Positions 15,166 to 23,548 are shown, counted from the first letter of the stretch. The stretch: 46,686 bases of DNA from Rhodanobacter fulvus Jip2 (GCF_000264315.1 NZ_AJXU01000005.1:1-46686); one strand, 5' to 3'. The notes: generated by a model from the letters alone, not told the origin. Numbers and translations are program-made.

Positions 15166-17184
15166 TCAGTAGCGGACGTTGAAGCTGATCAACCCGAACA
15201 CCACGATGAACCAGCTCAGGTAGATCGCCGCCAGCGCCAGCAGGGTTTCGCCGGCCAGCACCCAGCGGCCGCGGCGCGGCGCCATCCAGCTGCGCACCGC
15301 ATGCACCACCACCGCCAGCGCGCCGAGCAGGGCCAGCACGCCCAGCACGTAGAGCAGGTACAGCCACGGCGTCATCGTGCCCTGCAGCAGCATGTCCTCA
15401 CTGATGGTCGAGCTCACCAGCAGAGCGATCCAGCCGGCGATGTCGATGAACAGCGCCAGCAGGCCCAGCCGCGACAGCAAGCGCCAGCGGCGCTGCGCCG
15501 CGTTCAGCGCGATCGGGCGACCGTAGTGACGGCGTACCCAGCCACCGATGCCCCAGCTCAACAACGCCACGATCACCAGTAGGAACGACAGCCCGCCCCA
15601 CAGGCTCACCGAGCTCATCGAGCGTGCAGCGGAGACGCGCTGGAACACGAACACGGGTGCCTCGACATCGGTGGCCCAGTACGCGATGTCGCCCTTGTCG
15701 TCGGTGACAAATTTCAGGTGCGCATCGCCATTGACCTCGCGCCAGGTCAGCGGCCCCACTTCGCGCCAGTGCAGCGGCTTGCCCGCGTAGTCGTTCCAGA
15801 TCGAGACGACGATGGTGCCGTCGGGCTGCGGCACGACGCTGGTCTGGCCCAGCAGGTACAGGGGACGCAGCGCGCTGTCGTTGCGGCGGCTGGATTCGTA
15901 CCAGCCGGCAACGCGCGCGGCATCCGTTTTCGCGCTGGCCACGGTGGCTTCCGCGGGTGCGTCATGGGGGAAGTAGCGGTCGAGGAAGGACTGGAATATC
16001 GCCTTGCGGATCACATGCGCGCCGCCCTCGCTGCCGGCGCTGTTGAATGACATGAAGATGCCCACGTTCGCATCCAGCATCAGGTGCAGATCGCTGTGGA
16101 ACACGATGGTGTCGCCGCCGTGGCCGATGATGCGCTGGCCGTGGCTGTCCTCCTGGTAGAAGCCCAGGTCGAACCCCGGCAGGCCCGGCGCCGCGGTGTG
16201 CTGCGGGCTGTGCATCAACTCGGCCGTGGCCTGTTGCAGGATGCGCGTGTCACCGAAGCGACCGCCCTGCAACTGGGTGATCATGAACTTCGCCATGTCG
16301 GTGGCCGAGCTGCTCATCGCGCCGGCCGGGGCCGGATCCACCGGCTCGAACGCGCGCGGCTTGCCGTCGGACACGCTCTCGTAACCCTTTGCCATCAGCG
16401 GCGCCAGATCCGGCGGCAACGGCTGCGCAAAGCTGGAGTGCTGCATGCCCAGCGGATCGAAAATGTGGTGCTTGATGTAATCGGCGAACGGCTCGCCCGA
16501 CACCCGCTGCACGATATAGCCGGCCAGGCCGCAGCCGTAGTTGGAATACGCCACGATCTGGCCCGGCGGATAGATCCGCGCGGGGATGTGGGTCTTCAGG
16601 TAGTTCTCCAGGTCCACCTCGTCGGTGGTCGCCGGCAGCAGGCCGCGGGCGGTGTCCTCGAAACCGGCGGTGTGGGTCATGATCTGGCGCAGCGTGATCG
16701 GCTTGCCGTCGCGCGCGGGGATCTTGAAGTCGAGGTACGTGTTGACGTCTGTATCCAGATCCAGCTTGCCCTGCTCCACCTGCTGCATCACCGCGGTCCA
16801 GGTGAACAGCTTGGAGGTTGACCCGGGGCGGAACAGCGTGGTTTCCGGTGATGGTGCCTTGCGCGTTTTCAGGTCGGCATAACCGTAACCGCGGGCGAAC
16901 AGCAGCTTGCCGTCCTTCACCACGCTGATCACGCCACCGGCCACATCGCCGCGCTTGAGTGCGTAAGGCACCAGGCCGTCGAAGAAGGTGGTGAGGTCCG
17001 CTTCGGTCAATGCGTGGGTGGCATCACTTTCGGACGCGGTGGCGGCCGTGACCTTGGCCGGTGTTGGCAACACGGTCGAGCCGGCGGGCGCCGGAACTGC
17101 CGGCGATGGCGGCACCTGCGCGGTGGCCAGGCCGGTGCAGAGGCTGAGGGCCAACGCCACGGCGAGCTTCGCATAACGATTCAT
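15166..17184 (-). CDS. Exported S12-family serine hydrolase (beta-lactamase/D-aminopeptidase fold) with C-terminal membrane helices
   Basis: A 672-residue protein. A signal peptide (1-22, ending ATA-Q) and a Pro/Ala linker lead to a class C beta-lactamase-like domain with Ser122-x-x-Lys125 ('RPGSTSKLF'), Tyr213-x-Asn215 ('AYSNYG') and His-Gly-Gly at 355-357. A lipocalin-like region follows (about 400-510, 'WREVGPLTWREV'). Four or so membrane helices close the protein ('WGGLSFLLVIVALL', 'LGLLALFIDIAGWIALLV', 'PWLYLLYVLGVLALLGALAV' and a last one). S12 enzymes hydrolyse D-amino-acid peptides, esters or peptidoglycan stems in the periplasm. GGAG lies 7 bases before the ATG at 17184; a GTG at 17190 is less likely. 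It is second in the peptide operon. Resistance to beta-lactams should not be inferred. Confidence 0.88.
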   Translation of the reverse strand: MNRYAKLAVALALSLCTGLATAQVPPSPAVPAPAGSTVLPTPAKVTAATASESDATHALTEADLTTFFDGLVPYALKRGDVAGGVISVVKDGKLLFARGYGYADLKTRKAPSPETTLFRPGSTSKLFTWTAVMQQVEQGKLDLDTDVNTYLDFKIPARDGKPITLRQIMTHTAGFEDTARGLLPATTDEVDLENYLKTHIPARIYPPGQIVAYSNYGCGLAGYIVQRVSGEPFADYIKHHIFDPLGMQHSSFAQPLPPDLAPLMAKGYESVSDGKPRAFEPVDPAPAGAMSSSATDMAKFMITQLQGGRFGDTRILQQATAELMHSPQHTAAPGLPGFDLGFYQEDSHGQRIIGHGGDTIVFHSDLHLMLDANVGIFMSFNSAGSEGGAHVIRKAIFQSFLDRYFPHDAPAEATVASAKTDAARVAGWYESSRRNDSALRPLYLLGQTSVVPQPDGTIVVSIWNDYAGKPLHWREVGPLTWREVNGDAHLKFVTDDKGDIAYWATDVEAPVFVFQRVSAARSMSSVSLWGGLSFLLVIVALLSWGIGGWVRRHYGRPIALNAAQRRWRLLSRLGLLALFIDIAGWIALLVSSTISEDMLLQGTMTPWLYLLYVLGVLALLGALAVVVHAVRSWMAPRRGRWVLAGETLLALAAIYLSWFIVVFGLISFNVRY

Positions 17185-17221
17185 GGACACACTCCAGAAA
17201 GATGGCGATGAAGGGACATGC

Positions 17222-19540
17222 TCAGAAGCTGACGCTGGCCGACAGGCCGACGGTGCGCGGTGTCACGTAGACCACGCCGAACGGACTGCCGAGAGGATCG
17301 GTGGTTTCCGACGCCATCGAACTGATGCCGCGATCGTCGGTGAGGTTCTTGACGTAGGCCTTGAGGGTCCAGTTGGCGATGTTCACGCCCGCGCGCAGGT
17401 CGACGCCGTTGTAGCCGGGCGCGTCGAAGCGCGGGCCGGGCACAGCCTGGAAATCGGTCTTGCGTTCGCCCACATGGCTGTAGCTGCCGCCGACGAAACC
17501 CGACCACGCACCGGCGAGCGGAAAGTCGTAATCGATGCCGACATGGGCGTTCCATTTCGGCACCCACGGCAGAGCGTCGCCCTTGTAGCCGTACAGGCCC
17601 GGCGGCGTGTCGGCGGTCAGCTCCGCATCGGTCCAGGTAGCGTTGGCCGACAGCACCAGCCCGGGCGCTGCGGCGTATTGCCAACTGGCCTCCACGCCCT
17701 GGCTGCGGGCCTTGCCGCCGTTGCCCAGGAAGCTGAAACCGCCGGCGAAGGAGGTCAGCTGGATCTTGTCCCAGTCGATGTAGAAGGCGGCCACGTCGAA
17801 CGTCATGCGCTTGTCGAGCATGGTCGACTTCAAGCCCAGCTCGTAGCTCACCAGCTTGTCCGGACCAAACGTCTCCGGTGCGCCAAGACCGGGTGGCACG
17901 CCCACGTTGGGGCCGCCCGGCCGATAGCCCGAGGCGATGCGCACGTAGGCCATCAGGTCGTCGCTGAACTTGAAGCTGGGGTTCAACAGGAAGGTGGTGG
18001 GGCTGTCCGAGCCCTTGATGGTGAAGTCGCTGTCGCCCACCAGGATGCCGGTGCCGCTCTGGTTGAACGTGGTCCTGTCATGCGTATAGCGGGCGCCCAG
18101 CAACAGGCTGAATTGCGACGTGGCGTGCCAGGTGATGTCGCCATAGCCGGCCCACTCGGTGAACGTCGCCGGCCCTACCGCGATGTGCCCCAGCGTGAAA
18201 GGCAGCGCGATCGGTTCGCCCGTGGTGGCGTCGAAACTCAGCACGTCCTGCTGGTTGGTGGTGTGCTCGCGGGTATAGAACACGCCGGCGCGCCACTCCA
18301 GCACCTGATCCGCGCGCGACTGCAGCCGCAACTCCTGGGTGAACTTGCCCAGGGTGACCGGACCGTTGATCGAATAGCCGCCGTTGTCCAGCCCGAGCGC
18401 GGGGTTGACGATCGGGCCATAGGCGACGGTCGCATCGGGGTTGGCCTGCCGATCCAGCGTGCTGTAGCTGCTCACCGAAACGAACTGGCTCCAGCCGAAA
18501 TCCGCGTTGATGCTGGCGTCGTACAGGCGATAGCGCACGCCGAAATTGCCGGTGCCGGGCGCGCGGCTTTGCTTCAGGTCGCCGTAGAGCGGCTTCAGCG
18601 TCAGCGGATCCACGTCGACGCCGCCGTTGGCCAGCGCCTTGCCGTGGAGGTTCTGCGCCAGCGCCGACAGGCGCAGCGAGAAAGCCTCAGACGGCGTCCA
18701 CATCAGTTGCGCACGGCCGCCGCGCACCTCGGCGTCGTTGACGTCCTTCTCGCCGGTGGCCACGTTGTCGATGTAACCCGGATCGTGGCGCGCGTACGCA
18801 TTCACGCGCAGCGCCAGCGCATCCTTGATCAGCGGCACGTTGAACATGGCGTGCGAATCCATGCCGCCTTCGCCGCCCGACACGCTGCTGGCGCCCACCG
18901 AGAGGCGGCCGGCGACTGCCGTGCTGTCCGGCTTCACCGTGACGAATTTCAGCAGACCGCCCAACGTGTTCGAGCCGTAGAGCGTGCCCTGGGGGCCGCG
19001 CAGCACTTCGATGCGCTCCAGATCATCCGGGTCGATATCCGGCGTCAACACGCTGCCCGCGGAATAGACGGTGCTGGAGCCGTAGGGCGTGTCGTCGATG
19101 TACGTGCCCACGGTGGCGTTCGGCGTGTTGGCGCCCGAGGTGACGCCGCGCAGCGTGAGCTGGGTCTGGCCCGGTCCCTGCGATACGATGTTGAGGCCCG
19201 GCACCCGGCTGGCGTAATCGGAAAAACTCCGCGCGCTCTGGCGCTGGAGATCGCTGCCGGACACCGCCGACACCGCCATCGGTACATCCTGCAAGCGCTC
19301 GCTGCGCTTGTTGGCGGTGACCATCACCGTGCCCAGATTGGTCGTCGATGCGTCGCCTGAAGACGTGGGAGCCTGTTCGGCGGCCGGCGCCGTTTCGGGG
19401 TCTCCCTGCGCCGCGCCGGCGCCGGCCACGCCCGCTTCATTCCCCGCCAGCGGCTGTCCCCACGCTGCCACCGGCATCAAGAGCGCCAACGCCACGGCCA
19501 TGCTGATACGCCGGCTGCGATACGGATGATGCAATTCCAT
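17222..19540 (-). CDS. TonB-dependent receptor of the peptide operon
   Basis: A 772-residue outer-membrane transporter. The signal peptide runs 'MELHHPYRSRRISMAVALAL' to a GWG-Q site. A variable Ala/Gly/Pro stretch precedes the TonB box region ('NLGTVMVTANKRSERLQDVP'). The plug contains 'VPGLNIVSQGPGQTQLTLRG', 'LERIEVLRGPQGTLYGSNTL' and 'GGLLKFVTVKPD'. The barrel ends in '...VGLSASVSF' with a terminal Phe. It is of the generalist type abundant in Xanthomonadales and sphingomonads. As first gene of the operon it probably imports the oligopeptide or muropeptide substrate, which the S12 hydrolase, POT carrier and epimerase then handle. GGGGAG precedes the ATG at 19540. A longer frame from 19573 would add 11 residues and lacks this site. 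Confidence 0.9.
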   Translation of the reverse strand: MELHHPYRSRRISMAVALALLMPVAAWGQPLAGNEAGVAGAGAAQGDPETAPAAEQAPTSSGDASTTNLGTVMVTANKRSERLQDVPMAVSAVSGSDLQRQSARSFSDYASRVPGLNIVSQGPGQTQLTLRGVTSGANTPNATVGTYIDDTPYGSSTVYSAGSVLTPDIDPDDLERIEVLRGPQGTLYGSNTLGGLLKFVTVKPDSTAVAGRLSVGASSVSGGEGGMDSHAMFNVPLIKDALALRVNAYARHDPGYIDNVATGEKDVNDAEVRGGRAQLMWTPSEAFSLRLSALAQNLHGKALANGGVDVDPLTLKPLYGDLKQSRAPGTGNFGVRYRLYDASINADFGWSQFVSVSSYSTLDRQANPDATVAYGPIVNPALGLDNGGYSINGPVTLGKFTQELRLQSRADQVLEWRAGVFYTREHTTNQQDVLSFDATTGEPIALPFTLGHIAVGPATFTEWAGYGDITWHATSQFSLLLGARYTHDRTTFNQSGTGILVGDSDFTIKGSDSPTTFLLNPSFKFSDDLMAYVRIASGYRPGGPNVGVPPGLGAPETFGPDKLVSYELGLKSTMLDKRMTFDVAAFYIDWDKIQLTSFAGGFSFLGNGGKARSQGVEASWQYAAAPGLVLSANATWTDAELTADTPPGLYGYKGDALPWVPKWNAHVGIDYDFPLAGAWSGFVGGSYSHVGERKTDFQAVPGPRFDAPGYNGVDLRAGVNIANWTLKAYVKNLTDDRGISSMASETTDPLGSPFGVVYVTPRTVGLSASVSF

Positions 19541-19583
19541 GACGTACTCCCCGTGATGGTCGTTGAAGGACATCCACGGTGCA

Positions 19584-19630
19584 GTGTTATCTTCTTATCA
19601 TTTGAAAGTCAATGATAGTTTTCTATCATT
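19584..19630 (-). promoter_or_regulatory. Promoter of the peptide operon with overlapping palindromic operators
   Basis: On the minus strand TTGACT (-35, 19612-19607) and TAACAC (-10, 19589-19584) are exactly 17 bases apart, giving a start near 19577. Three AATGATA/TATCATT half-sites overlay it. AATGATAG-TTTT-CTATCATT (19611-19630) is a perfect palindrome, and TATCATT (19596-19602) with AATGATA (19611-19617) is a second one with an 8-base spacer. Binding there would block the -35 box or the spacer. The operon's own RpiR-family protein is the obvious candidate binder. Confidence 0.7.
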
Positions 19631-19815
19631 GCCATGCGCGAGGGATGTCGGCCGCCCGGTAGCGCCGCGAGTCATTCCCCGCGCGCCATGCCACCGTCCA
19701 GCCGTAAAGCCGTCCACTCGGAGATACCGCATGCGCGCGTCCACAGGGGCGGCGAAGGGCCACTTGAAGGTGATGACGCCGCCGCAGCCGTGCAATTGTC
19801 GGCTGGCGGCGAACG

Positions 19816-20553
19816 CTATCGGGCTCCGCGCCCGGGCCAGACGTGCGCCGGGTAATAGCGCTGCATCATCCGCGCGACGTATTCCCCCAGATTCGGATGG
19901 GCCGCAGCCGCCCGCTGCAGTGGCGTATCGAAGAAGGGCGTGAGTATGCCGGCCAGCACGCCCAGTGCGGTAGCGTCCACACCGCTGGCCGAGGCGCCCA
20001 TGAAATACGGCTGCTCTCCCAGCAAGGCTGCCAGGGCATCGACCGAATGCACGCCGAGCGCCGCAATCCCTTCCGGGCTGTGCCGGCCGATACCTTGGGC
20101 GTGCAGTTCGGCGCGCTTTCCCGCCTGCATTTGCTCCCGTCTTTGCGCGCGCTGCGGCTCGGGCACGCTGTCGGCGAACCGGGCCGGCCCCTTGGCGAAA
20201 TTCTCCGGATCGATCCAGCGGAACCAGACCATCGCGAAATAAAGGTGATCCTCGAGCAGGCGTTCGATCGCCCACGCCTGCGCCCGCTGGCGCGCATCCA
20301 GGCCCGCATCCAGATCGACCCCGTATTTGCGCTCGAGATGGGTGCGGATGAAGGTGGAATCGCTCACCACCTCACCGTGATCGTCGATAAAGGGCAACTT
20401 ACCCAAAGGCGCCTGTGGCGGAATCATCGGCACCCGCTCGTACGCCAGCCCGGCCATTTTCAGCTGCACCTCGGTCTTGATCACGAAGGGGCTGGTGTCC
20501 GGCAACTCAAAGGCGGCACGGGTGACATGCAGGGTGATGCTGGAGTCGGACAT
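19816..20553 (-). CDS. Glutathione S-transferase family protein
   Basis: A 245-residue cytosolic protein with a thioredoxin-like N-terminal domain ('SPFVIKTEVQLKMAGLAYER', then 'PLGKLPFIDDHGEVVSDSTF', the cis-Pro loop and Glu/Asp-Ser motif that hold glutathione). A helical C-terminal domain follows, with 'PYFMGASASGVDATALGVLA', the N-capping-box region typical of GSTs. The N-terminal layout resembles the Fax/metaxin-like subgroup rather than a classical detoxifying GST, so the substrate is open. The ATG at 20553 gives 'MSDSSITLH'; a TTG at 20568 is less likely. It stands apart from the peptide operon, whose promoter lies about 45-190 bases past its stop. The interval 19631-19815 shows no further gene. 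Confidence 0.82.
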   Translation of the reverse strand: MSDSSITLHVTRAAFELPDTSPFVIKTEVQLKMAGLAYERVPMIPPQAPLGKLPFIDDHGEVVSDSTFIRTHLERKYGVDLDAGLDARQRAQAWAIERLLEDHLYFAMVWFRWIDPENFAKGPARFADSVPEPQRAQRREQMQAGKRAELHAQGIGRHSPEGIAALGVHSVDALAALLGEQPYFMGASASGVDATALGVLAGILTPFFDTPLQRAAAAHPNLGEYVARMMQRYYPAHVWPGRGAR

Positions 20554-20675
20554 GGCGATGCTCGGCAACGGAAGTTGCGTGGAGCGTGGCGCGACCCTGC
20601 TGACAACGGCATGTCAGCAAGCTCCCGGTCGCAGGATGCGTGGTGAACGTTTCCCTTTGCCAGTGAGCCGCTCAA

Positions 20676-20960
20676 TCAGACGCGCTTGTCCGCCAACCGA
20701 TAGACCAGCCCTTTGTCGCGCTTGCCCACCGCTATAACGGTGACGACAACCACCTGGTCGTTGACCTGATAAACGAGCCGGTAACCGGCGGTGCGCAACT
20801 TGATCTTGTAGCAGTCCGGTAGACCATGCAGGCGCGCCGCTGGCACATGCGGATTCTGCAGGCGCTCCCCGAGCTTGTTTTTCAGCTGGTCGCGAATGCC
20901 GGGAGAAATCTTGCGCCATTCCTTCAGCGCGGACGCCACGAACTCCAGGTCATAGCTCAT
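20676..20960 (-). CDS. RelE-family mRNA interferase toxin
   Basis: A 94-residue basic protein with the RelE fold. It has 'YDLEFVASALKEWRKI' (strand 1 and helix 1), 'IRDQLKNKLGERLQNP' and 'LHGLPDCYKIKLRTAGYRLV', the last being the Lys/Arg-rich active-site strand. 'VVVVTVIAVGKRDKGLVYRL' is the C-terminal strand with the catalytic-type Lys, Arg and Tyr. When free, such toxins cut mRNA in the ribosomal A site. The start 'MSYDLEF' overlaps the antitoxin end by 11 bases, the usual coupled order. It looks intact. Confidence 0.9.
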   Translation of the reverse strand: MSYDLEFVASALKEWRKISPGIRDQLKNKLGERLQNPHVPAARLHGLPDCYKIKLRTAGYRLVYQVNDQVVVVTVIAVGKRDKGLVYRLADKRV

Positions 20961-21195
20961 CAAGCTTGACCTTGATGCGGCGTTCCGTGGCACGCAAGCG
21001 CACCAATTCGGCCAGTTCCAGATCCTCCAACCGATCCAGCAGACGCTTGTAGGTTTCCGCGGGCACCAGGTAGGCACTGGGCTTGTTATGCACCAGCACA
21101 GCCACCGATTCGCCATCGGCGGCTTCGATCACCGCGCTCGGATTGCGTTTCAGTTCGGTGATGCTGATGCTGGCGTCGGCAAGGATAGATTCCAC
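20950..21195 (-). CDS. RelB/StbD-type antitoxin
   Basis: An 81-residue antitoxin starting at GTG (21195): 'VESILADASISITELKRNPS' is the usual beginning of the StbD/RelB group, followed by 'VAVLVHNKPSAYLVPAETYK', the Phd-like fold, and a Glu/Leu/Arg-rich toxin-binding tail. An ATG at 21234 would add 13 residues, but those codons run through a perfect palindrome that looks like the operator. The GGAG inside the palindrome is 6-7 bases before the GTG, which decides the start. Binding of the palindrome would both repress transcription and cover the ribosome site. Confidence 0.82.
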   Translation of the reverse strand: MESILADASISITELKRNPSAVIEAADGESVAVLVHNKPSAYLVPAETYKRLLDRLEDLELAELVRLRATERRIKVKLDEL

Positions 21196-21199
21196 ATTC

Positions 21200-21217
21200 G
21201 TCTCCAAATATGGAGAC
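21200..21217. promoter_or_regulatory. Candidate RelBE operator palindrome
   Basis: GTCTCCA-AATA-TGGAGAC is a perfect 7+4+7 palindrome immediately upstream of the antitoxin GTG start and containing its Shine-Dalgarno. Such palindromes at this place are typical antitoxin binding sites. Seen directly; the function is inferred from position. Confidence 0.6.
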
Positions 21218-21281
21218 AAATATGGCATGACCAATAGCTGGATTCAAGTCCTGCAATGCCGGCCGCCACCCGCAGGCATCC

Positions 21282-21476
21282 CTAGATCCGCGCGAGCGGA
21301 TACAACCCTCGGGCGTGGGTCCTGGTAAGCAGTTGGGGGACGCCCGACGTTTCATGCCACAGCGCGGCGCATTCTTTGCAACGCATCAGAAAGCTGGGAA
21401 CGTCCGGATTCGTCGCGATGCGCTCGAAGCGGTCGTAGGGCGCGTGGTAACCGGATTGGCAATCGGTACAGAGCAT
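21282..21476 (-). CDS. Small zinc-ribbon-like hypothetical protein
   Basis: A possible 64-residue protein beginning 'MLCTDCQSGYHAPYDRFERI' with a second Cys pair in 'MRCKECAALWHETSG'. Two CxxC knuckles about 30 residues apart are the pattern of a zinc ribbon, and chance frames seldom produce it. No family is recognised. It is upstream of the RelBE pair on the same strand, about 65 bases from the antitoxin operator. The ribosome site is poor. Moderate belief that it is a real gene. Confidence 0.5.
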   Translation of the reverse strand: MLCTDCQSGYHAPYDRFERIATNPDVPSFLMRCKECAALWHETSGVPQLLTRTHARGLYPLARI

Positions 21477-21592
21477 GGCTGCGCAAATTGAAGCTCGTCG
21501 GTCGACATCCGGCGGCAGGGAGAAAAGGGGCGAAGCAGTTCAGCCGAGCGCATCACCAGCGCGATTTACAACTTTGGCGCGGGGTCGAATCG

Positions 21593-21619
21593 AAGGAGCC
21601 CGCCAATGGCGGGCTCCTT
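21593..21619 (-). terminator. Terminator hairpin after htpG
   Basis: AAGGAGCCCGCC (21593-21604) and GGCGGGCTCCTT (21608-21619) form a perfect 12-bp stem with a 3-base loop, 22 bases beyond the htpG stop. The T-run after it is weak. The remainder of 21477-21640 shows no gene. Confidence 0.7.
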
Positions 21620-21640
21620 GTCGAAGCGAATGATTTCGCC

Positions 21641-23512
21641 TTACCCCAGCAACACCCGGTTCATCCGCTGCACGAAGGCCGCCGGATCAGGTAGCTGGGC
21701 GCCGGCGGAAATTTCCGCCTGCTCCAGCAGCAGGGTGGCCAGGTCTTTCGCCTTGGCCTCATCGCTTTCCGTCTCGACCCGCTTGACCAGCGCGTGCGCC
21801 GGATTGATCTCCAGCGTCGGCTTGGATTCCGGCATGTCCTGTCCGGCTTCGCGCAACAGGCGGGCCAGGTGCGGGGCCATTTCGTAATCGCTCAAGGCCA
21901 GGCACGACGGTGAATCGGTGAGGCGGGCGGAAACCTTGACCTCGCCCACGCGATCGCCCAGCAGCTCCTTGAGCTTTTTCAGCAGCGGCTCGGCTTCCCT
22001 GGTGGCCTCTTCCTGCTTTTTCTTGTCGGCCTCGTCCAGCGGCACGTCGCCCTTGGCCGCGCTCTTCAGCTTCTTGCCTTCGTATTCGCTGAGGCTGCCG
22101 ATCATCCACTCGTCGATGCGGTCGGACATCAGCAGCACTTCGATGCCCTTGGCCTTGAACGCTTCCAGCTGCGGGCTGCCGAACGCGGCGGCGTAACTGT
22201 CGGCGGTGATGTACCAGATCGCGTCCTGGCCGATCGCCATGCGGCCGATGTAGTCGTCCAGCGAGACGTTCTGCGCCGTGCCTTCGCCCTTGGTGCTGGC
22301 GAAGCGCAGCAGCTTGGCGATGCGCTCGCGGTTGTTGGCGTCTTCGCTGATGCCTTCCTTGAGCGTGTTGCCGAAGGCCTTGTAGAAGGTGGCGAATTTT
22401 TCGGGCTCGTCGCGGGCCAGCTTTTCGATCAGGTCGAGCACGCGCTTGACGCAGGCAGCCTTGATCCGCTCCAGCTGGCGGTTGTGCTGCAGGATTTCGC
22501 GGCTGACGTTGAGCGGCAGGTCGTCGGCGTCGACCACGCCGCGCACGAAGCGCAGGTAGTTCGGCAGCAACTCCTCGGCCGCGTCCATGATGAAGACGCG
22601 CTTGATGTACAGCTTCAACCCCTTGCGCTCGTCGCGGCCGCCCATCATCAGGTCGAACGGCGGCTGCGACGGCAGGTACAGCAAGGTGGTGAAGCTCTGG
22701 CTGCCCTCGACGCGGTTGTGCGTCCAGGCCAGTGCGTCGTTGAAGTCGTGGCCGAGGGATTTGTAGAAGCTCTGGTAATCCTCGTCGCTGATCTCCGATT
22801 TCGGCTTGGTCCACAGCGCCGAGGCGGCGTTGATGGTTTCGAATTCGTCGGTGGGTTTGTCGTCCTTCTCGGTCGGCATGCGGATCGGGAAGGCAACGTG
22901 GTCGGAGTAGCGGGTGATCAGCGAGCGCAACTGCCAGCGCTTGAGGAACTCGTCCTCGTCGGCTTTCAGATGCAGGATCACCGCCGTGCCGCGCTCGGGC
23001 AGCTCCACCTGATCCAGCGAGTATTCGCCCTTGCCGTCGCTTTCCCACTTCACGCCCTCGCCCGCCGGCGCGTCGGCGCGGCGGCTCAGCACGGTGACCT
23101 TGTCGGCCACCACGAAGGCAGAGTAGAAGCCCACGCCGAACTGGCCGATCAGCCGCGCATCGGCCTTCTGCTCGCCCGACATCGCCTCCAGGAAACGGCG
23201 CGTGCCGGAGCTGGCGATGGTGCCGATGTTGGCCACGATCTCGTCGCGGTTCATGCCGATGCCGTTGTCGCGCACGGTGACGGTGCGCGCGTCCGGATCC
23301 CAGCTGACGTCGATGTGCAGCTCGCTGTCGCCGGCCGACAGGGCCGGGTTGGCGATCGACTCGAAGCGCAGCTTGTCGCAGGCGTCGGAGGCGTTGGAGA
23401 TCAGCTCGCGCAGGAAGATTTCCTTGTGCGAGTACAGCGAATGCGTGACCAGGTGCAGCACCTGGGCGACTTCGGCTTCGAATTTGCGGGTTTCGGTGGC
23501 GGGTGCGTTCAT
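21641..23512 (-). CDS. htpG: Molecular chaperone HtpG (Hsp90)
   Basis: A 623-residue cytosolic Hsp90, full length for the family. The GHKL ATPase domain shows 'FLRELISNASDACDKLRF' (catalytic Glu and Mg-binding Asn), 'VRDNGIGMNRDE', 'TIASSGTR' and 'GQFGVGFYSAF'. The middle domain has 'RGVVDADDLPLNVSREILQ', with the Arg that reaches the ATP phosphate. The C-terminal dimerisation domain ends in 'VQRMNRVLLG'. It folds and remodels client proteins with DnaK. A weak promoter (TTGATC, 15 bases, TAAAAT; 23620-23594) lies upstream between two family C repeat hairpins. No sigma-32-type box was recognised. It is followed by a GC-rich terminator. Confidence 0.97.
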   Translation of the reverse strand: MNAPATETRKFEAEVAQVLHLVTHSLYSHKEIFLRELISNASDACDKLRFESIANPALSAGDSELHIDVSWDPDARTVTVRDNGIGMNRDEIVANIGTIASSGTRRFLEAMSGEQKADARLIGQFGVGFYSAFVVADKVTVLSRRADAPAGEGVKWESDGKGEYSLDQVELPERGTAVILHLKADEDEFLKRWQLRSLITRYSDHVAFPIRMPTEKDDKPTDEFETINAASALWTKPKSEISDEDYQSFYKSLGHDFNDALAWTHNRVEGSQSFTTLLYLPSQPPFDLMMGGRDERKGLKLYIKRVFIMDAAEELLPNYLRFVRGVVDADDLPLNVSREILQHNRQLERIKAACVKRVLDLIEKLARDEPEKFATFYKAFGNTLKEGISEDANNRERIAKLLRFASTKGEGTAQNVSLDDYIGRMAIGQDAIWYITADSYAAAFGSPQLEAFKAKGIEVLLMSDRIDEWMIGSLSEYEGKKLKSAAKGDVPLDEADKKKQEEATREAEPLLKKLKELLGDRVGEVKVSARLTDSPSCLALSDYEMAPHLARLLREAGQDMPESKPTLEINPAHALVKRVETESDEAKAKDLATLLLEQAEISAGAQLPDPAAFVQRMNRVLLG

Positions 23513-23548
23513 GCGTGGATGTTCCAGAGTTGCGTTGACGAAATGACT

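Noticed and set aside
15166..17184. Antibiotic-resistance beta-lactamase
   Set aside because: The SxxK/YxN/HGG set is shared by all S12 peptidases and esterases; length, membrane helices and operon context point to peptide processing.
17183..19360. A 725-codon plus-strand frame antisense to the TonB receptor
   Set aside because: No ribosome site, no domain and shadow-type composition; the minus strand carries a complete receptor with signal peptide and plug motifs.
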